From Candidatus Omnitrophota bacterium (lineage in GTDB: Bacteria; Omnitrophota; Gorgyraeia; Gygaellales; Profunditerraquicolaceae), in the NCBI GenBank assembly GCA_030693145.1, contig JAUYBI010000029.1, positions 1 to 43,229 of the forward strand: a stretch of 43,229 nucleotides of DNA, written 5' to 3'. The position numbers and the translations under genes were made by a program. Below, piece after piece: positions 42,159 to 43,229 of the stretch. The notes beneath the pieces are model-generated. The model had not been told where the DNA came from. It searched no databases and worked only from the letters and a program-made list of their open reading frames with translations. The first letter of the stretch is position 1, and every line of letters begins with the position of its first letter.

Positions 42159-43229
42159 ATGAATTACAGAGAATATAATCCGAATCAAACTCAACTCTTC
42201 GGCTATAAGCCTGAAGATGTCCTTTCGGAAGATCATCTCGCATATTTAGTTGATGAAATGGTTGAAAACCTTGATCTAAAAAAGTTCTATAATTTAACTC
42301 CCGGCGCGGGAAATCCCGCGTACGACCCGAGGTTAATGCTAAAGATCCTTTTCTTTGGCTATGCTACGGGGGTATTCTCATCACGCAAACTCCAGCAGCA
42401 ATGCCAGGAGAATTTAGCCTTTATTCACTTAAGCCGGGGACAACAACCAAAATTCAGGGCCATCTGCGAATTCAGGGTTCTTCAGCAAAATCATATCAAA
42501 GAGCTCTTTGGGCAACTACTTGAAATAGCCAAAAAATTAAAAATCCTAAAAATAGGCCGCCTGGTCTTGGACTCTACCAAGATAAAAGCTAATGCCTCCA
42601 GCGGCAGAATCGTCAAAGCCGATGAGTATGATGAAGTATTAAAATCAATCGACGACTATCTCGCAAACGCCCAGGCCCAGGATTCCGAAGAAGATACAGT
42701 TTACGGCAAAGGGCTCTCCGGCCAAGAACTACCCAAAGAATTACGTTCAAAGAGCAAAAGGCTGCAAAAACTAAAAGAAATCATTACTAACGCCAAAAAT
42801 CAAAATCTAAATTATGTAAACACTACCGATCCCGAAGCAAGATTTATGAAAGACAACGGTATTAATAAAATAAAACCATCCTACAGCGCGCAGGCAGTTT
42901 TAGATAAAGATTCCGGTTTAATCGTTGCCTGCGCAACCTGCGATACTTCAGCTGACAATGAGCACTTAGAGCCGATGATCAAGCATTTTGAAGAGAACAC
43001 CGGCATAAAGCCAAAAGAAGCTGACGCCGACAGCGGTTATTATTCCAATGCTTCAATAGCTGCTCTGGAAAAAGAACATATTGATACTTGTATTCCTGAT
43101 TCTATCACCGCTTCTTCTTTACGCAAAGCTAAAGTTACAATGGATAATGCATTAATAAAATACACACAGGATGATTTTAAATACGACGCGCGGCAAAATA
43201 ACTACATTTGTCCGCAGGGCAAAATTCTT
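42159..43229 (+). CDS. IS1182-family transposase, N-terminal 357 codons
   Basis: Open frame from ATG 42159 (ribosome-binding site AAAGGAGG) to the window edge with no stop. The N-terminus (FGYKPEDVLSEDHLAYLVDEM, AYDPRLMLKILFFGYATGVFSSRKL) is the DUF772-type domain of IS1182/IS5-like transposases. The DDE core begins at LVLDSTKIKANAS (first Asp, 138) and EADADSGYYS (second Asp, about 291, the DxGY motif); the third acidic residue should lie beyond the edge. The frame is undamaged, so the element may be active or recent. Confidence 0.93.
   Translation, partial: MNYREYNPNQTQLFGYKPEDVLSEDHLAYLVDEMVENLDLKKFYNLTPGAGNPAYDPRLMLKILFFGYATGVFSSRKLQQQCQENLAFIHLSRGQQPKFRAICEFRVLQQNHIKELFGQLLEIAKKLKILKIGRLVLDSTKIKANASSGRIVKADEYDEVLKSIDDYLANAQAQDSEEDTVYGKGLSGQELPKELRSKSKRLQKLKEIITNAKNQNLNYVNTTDPEARFMKDNGINKIKPSYSAQAVLDKDSGLIVACATCDTSADNEHLEPMIKHFEENTGIKPKEADADSGYYSNASIAALEKEHIDTCIPDSITASSLRKAKVTMDNALIKYTQDDFKYDARQNNYICPQGKIL

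Larger units (their letters stand above)
42030..43229 (+). mobile_element. IS1182-like insertion sequence, 3' part outside window
   Basis: The left end is set by the interruption of a palindromic repeat at 42029/42030 and begins GAGGCTGTGCGCC, a terminus style often seen in IS1182 relatives. The target may be TTAA at 42026-42029 at the palindrome centre. It carries one transposase gene with its own promoter. The right end and any target duplication lie beyond the window. Confidence 0.75.

Overview
The window reads as a chromosomal segment of a free-living, probably anaerobic, Gram-negative-type bacterium from a poorly cultured lineage. Two lipoproteins with clear lipoboxes, PilZ proteins, pyruvate phosphate dikinase, an archaeal-type phosphoglycerate mutase inside a threonine cluster, and many dispersed palindromic repeats would fit candidate phylum Omnitrophota or a relative. 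That placement is inference from gene style, not a measured phylogeny. Nearly all genes lie on the + strand, tightly packed with many 1-17 nt overlaps, so most of the window behaves as a string of long operons.

Layout. 1-640 is a scar: the end of an insertion sequence whose transposase starts on the minus strand, a decayed tyrosine-recombinase C-terminus, a tRNA-like half and an intact tRNA-Pro(GGG). 653-1371 holds two PilZ proteins. 1375-6842 is a threonine/aspartate-family operon (hom, thrC, coaB, apgM, lysC) closed by a terminator. 6899-14774 runs cimA, valS, nadC, uvrB, coaX. 14784-16949 is a CIRCE-controlled groES-groEL operon. 17335-23560 carries a GuaB3-type IMPDH homologue, guaA and dnaE. 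23800-29844 carries an HU-family gene with its own promoter, hisS, a short aspS, a LysM lipoprotein, a PgpH-like HD hydrolase, ybeY and recO. 30020-34883 has panE, apbE, mgtE, panB and an unknown membrane-anchored protein. 35012-41420 has glyS, ppdK, a primary-like sigma factor, apt, tRNA-Arg(CCT) and a PHP hydrolase. 41513-41962 is a small lipoprotein, and the window ends inside an IS1182-like transposase.

Metabolic reading. hom, thrC and lysC give threonine from aspartate; no classical homoserine kinase is present and the ApgM-like protein sits where one is needed. cimA supplies a threonine-independent route to isoleucine. panB, panE, coaB and coaX are four steps of pantothenate/CoA synthesis spread over three operons.

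The most unusual content is not a gene but a set of dispersed palindromic repeats. At least five families can be seen: a GTTTAAAC-centred palindrome with longer MITE-like flanks, a GGGGACGGTTCT REP-like hairpin, a CCTTCGAC...GTCGAACCATCA element, a CCTGCC...GGCAGG palindrome, and a GTCATTCTGAG...CTCAGAATGAC element. They nest in one another, one provides the stop codon of a gene, and three sit in frame inside essential genes (valS, glyS, dnaE). An IS1182-like element appears to have inserted at the centre of one palindrome. No CRISPR array, restriction system or recognisable defence island was seen.
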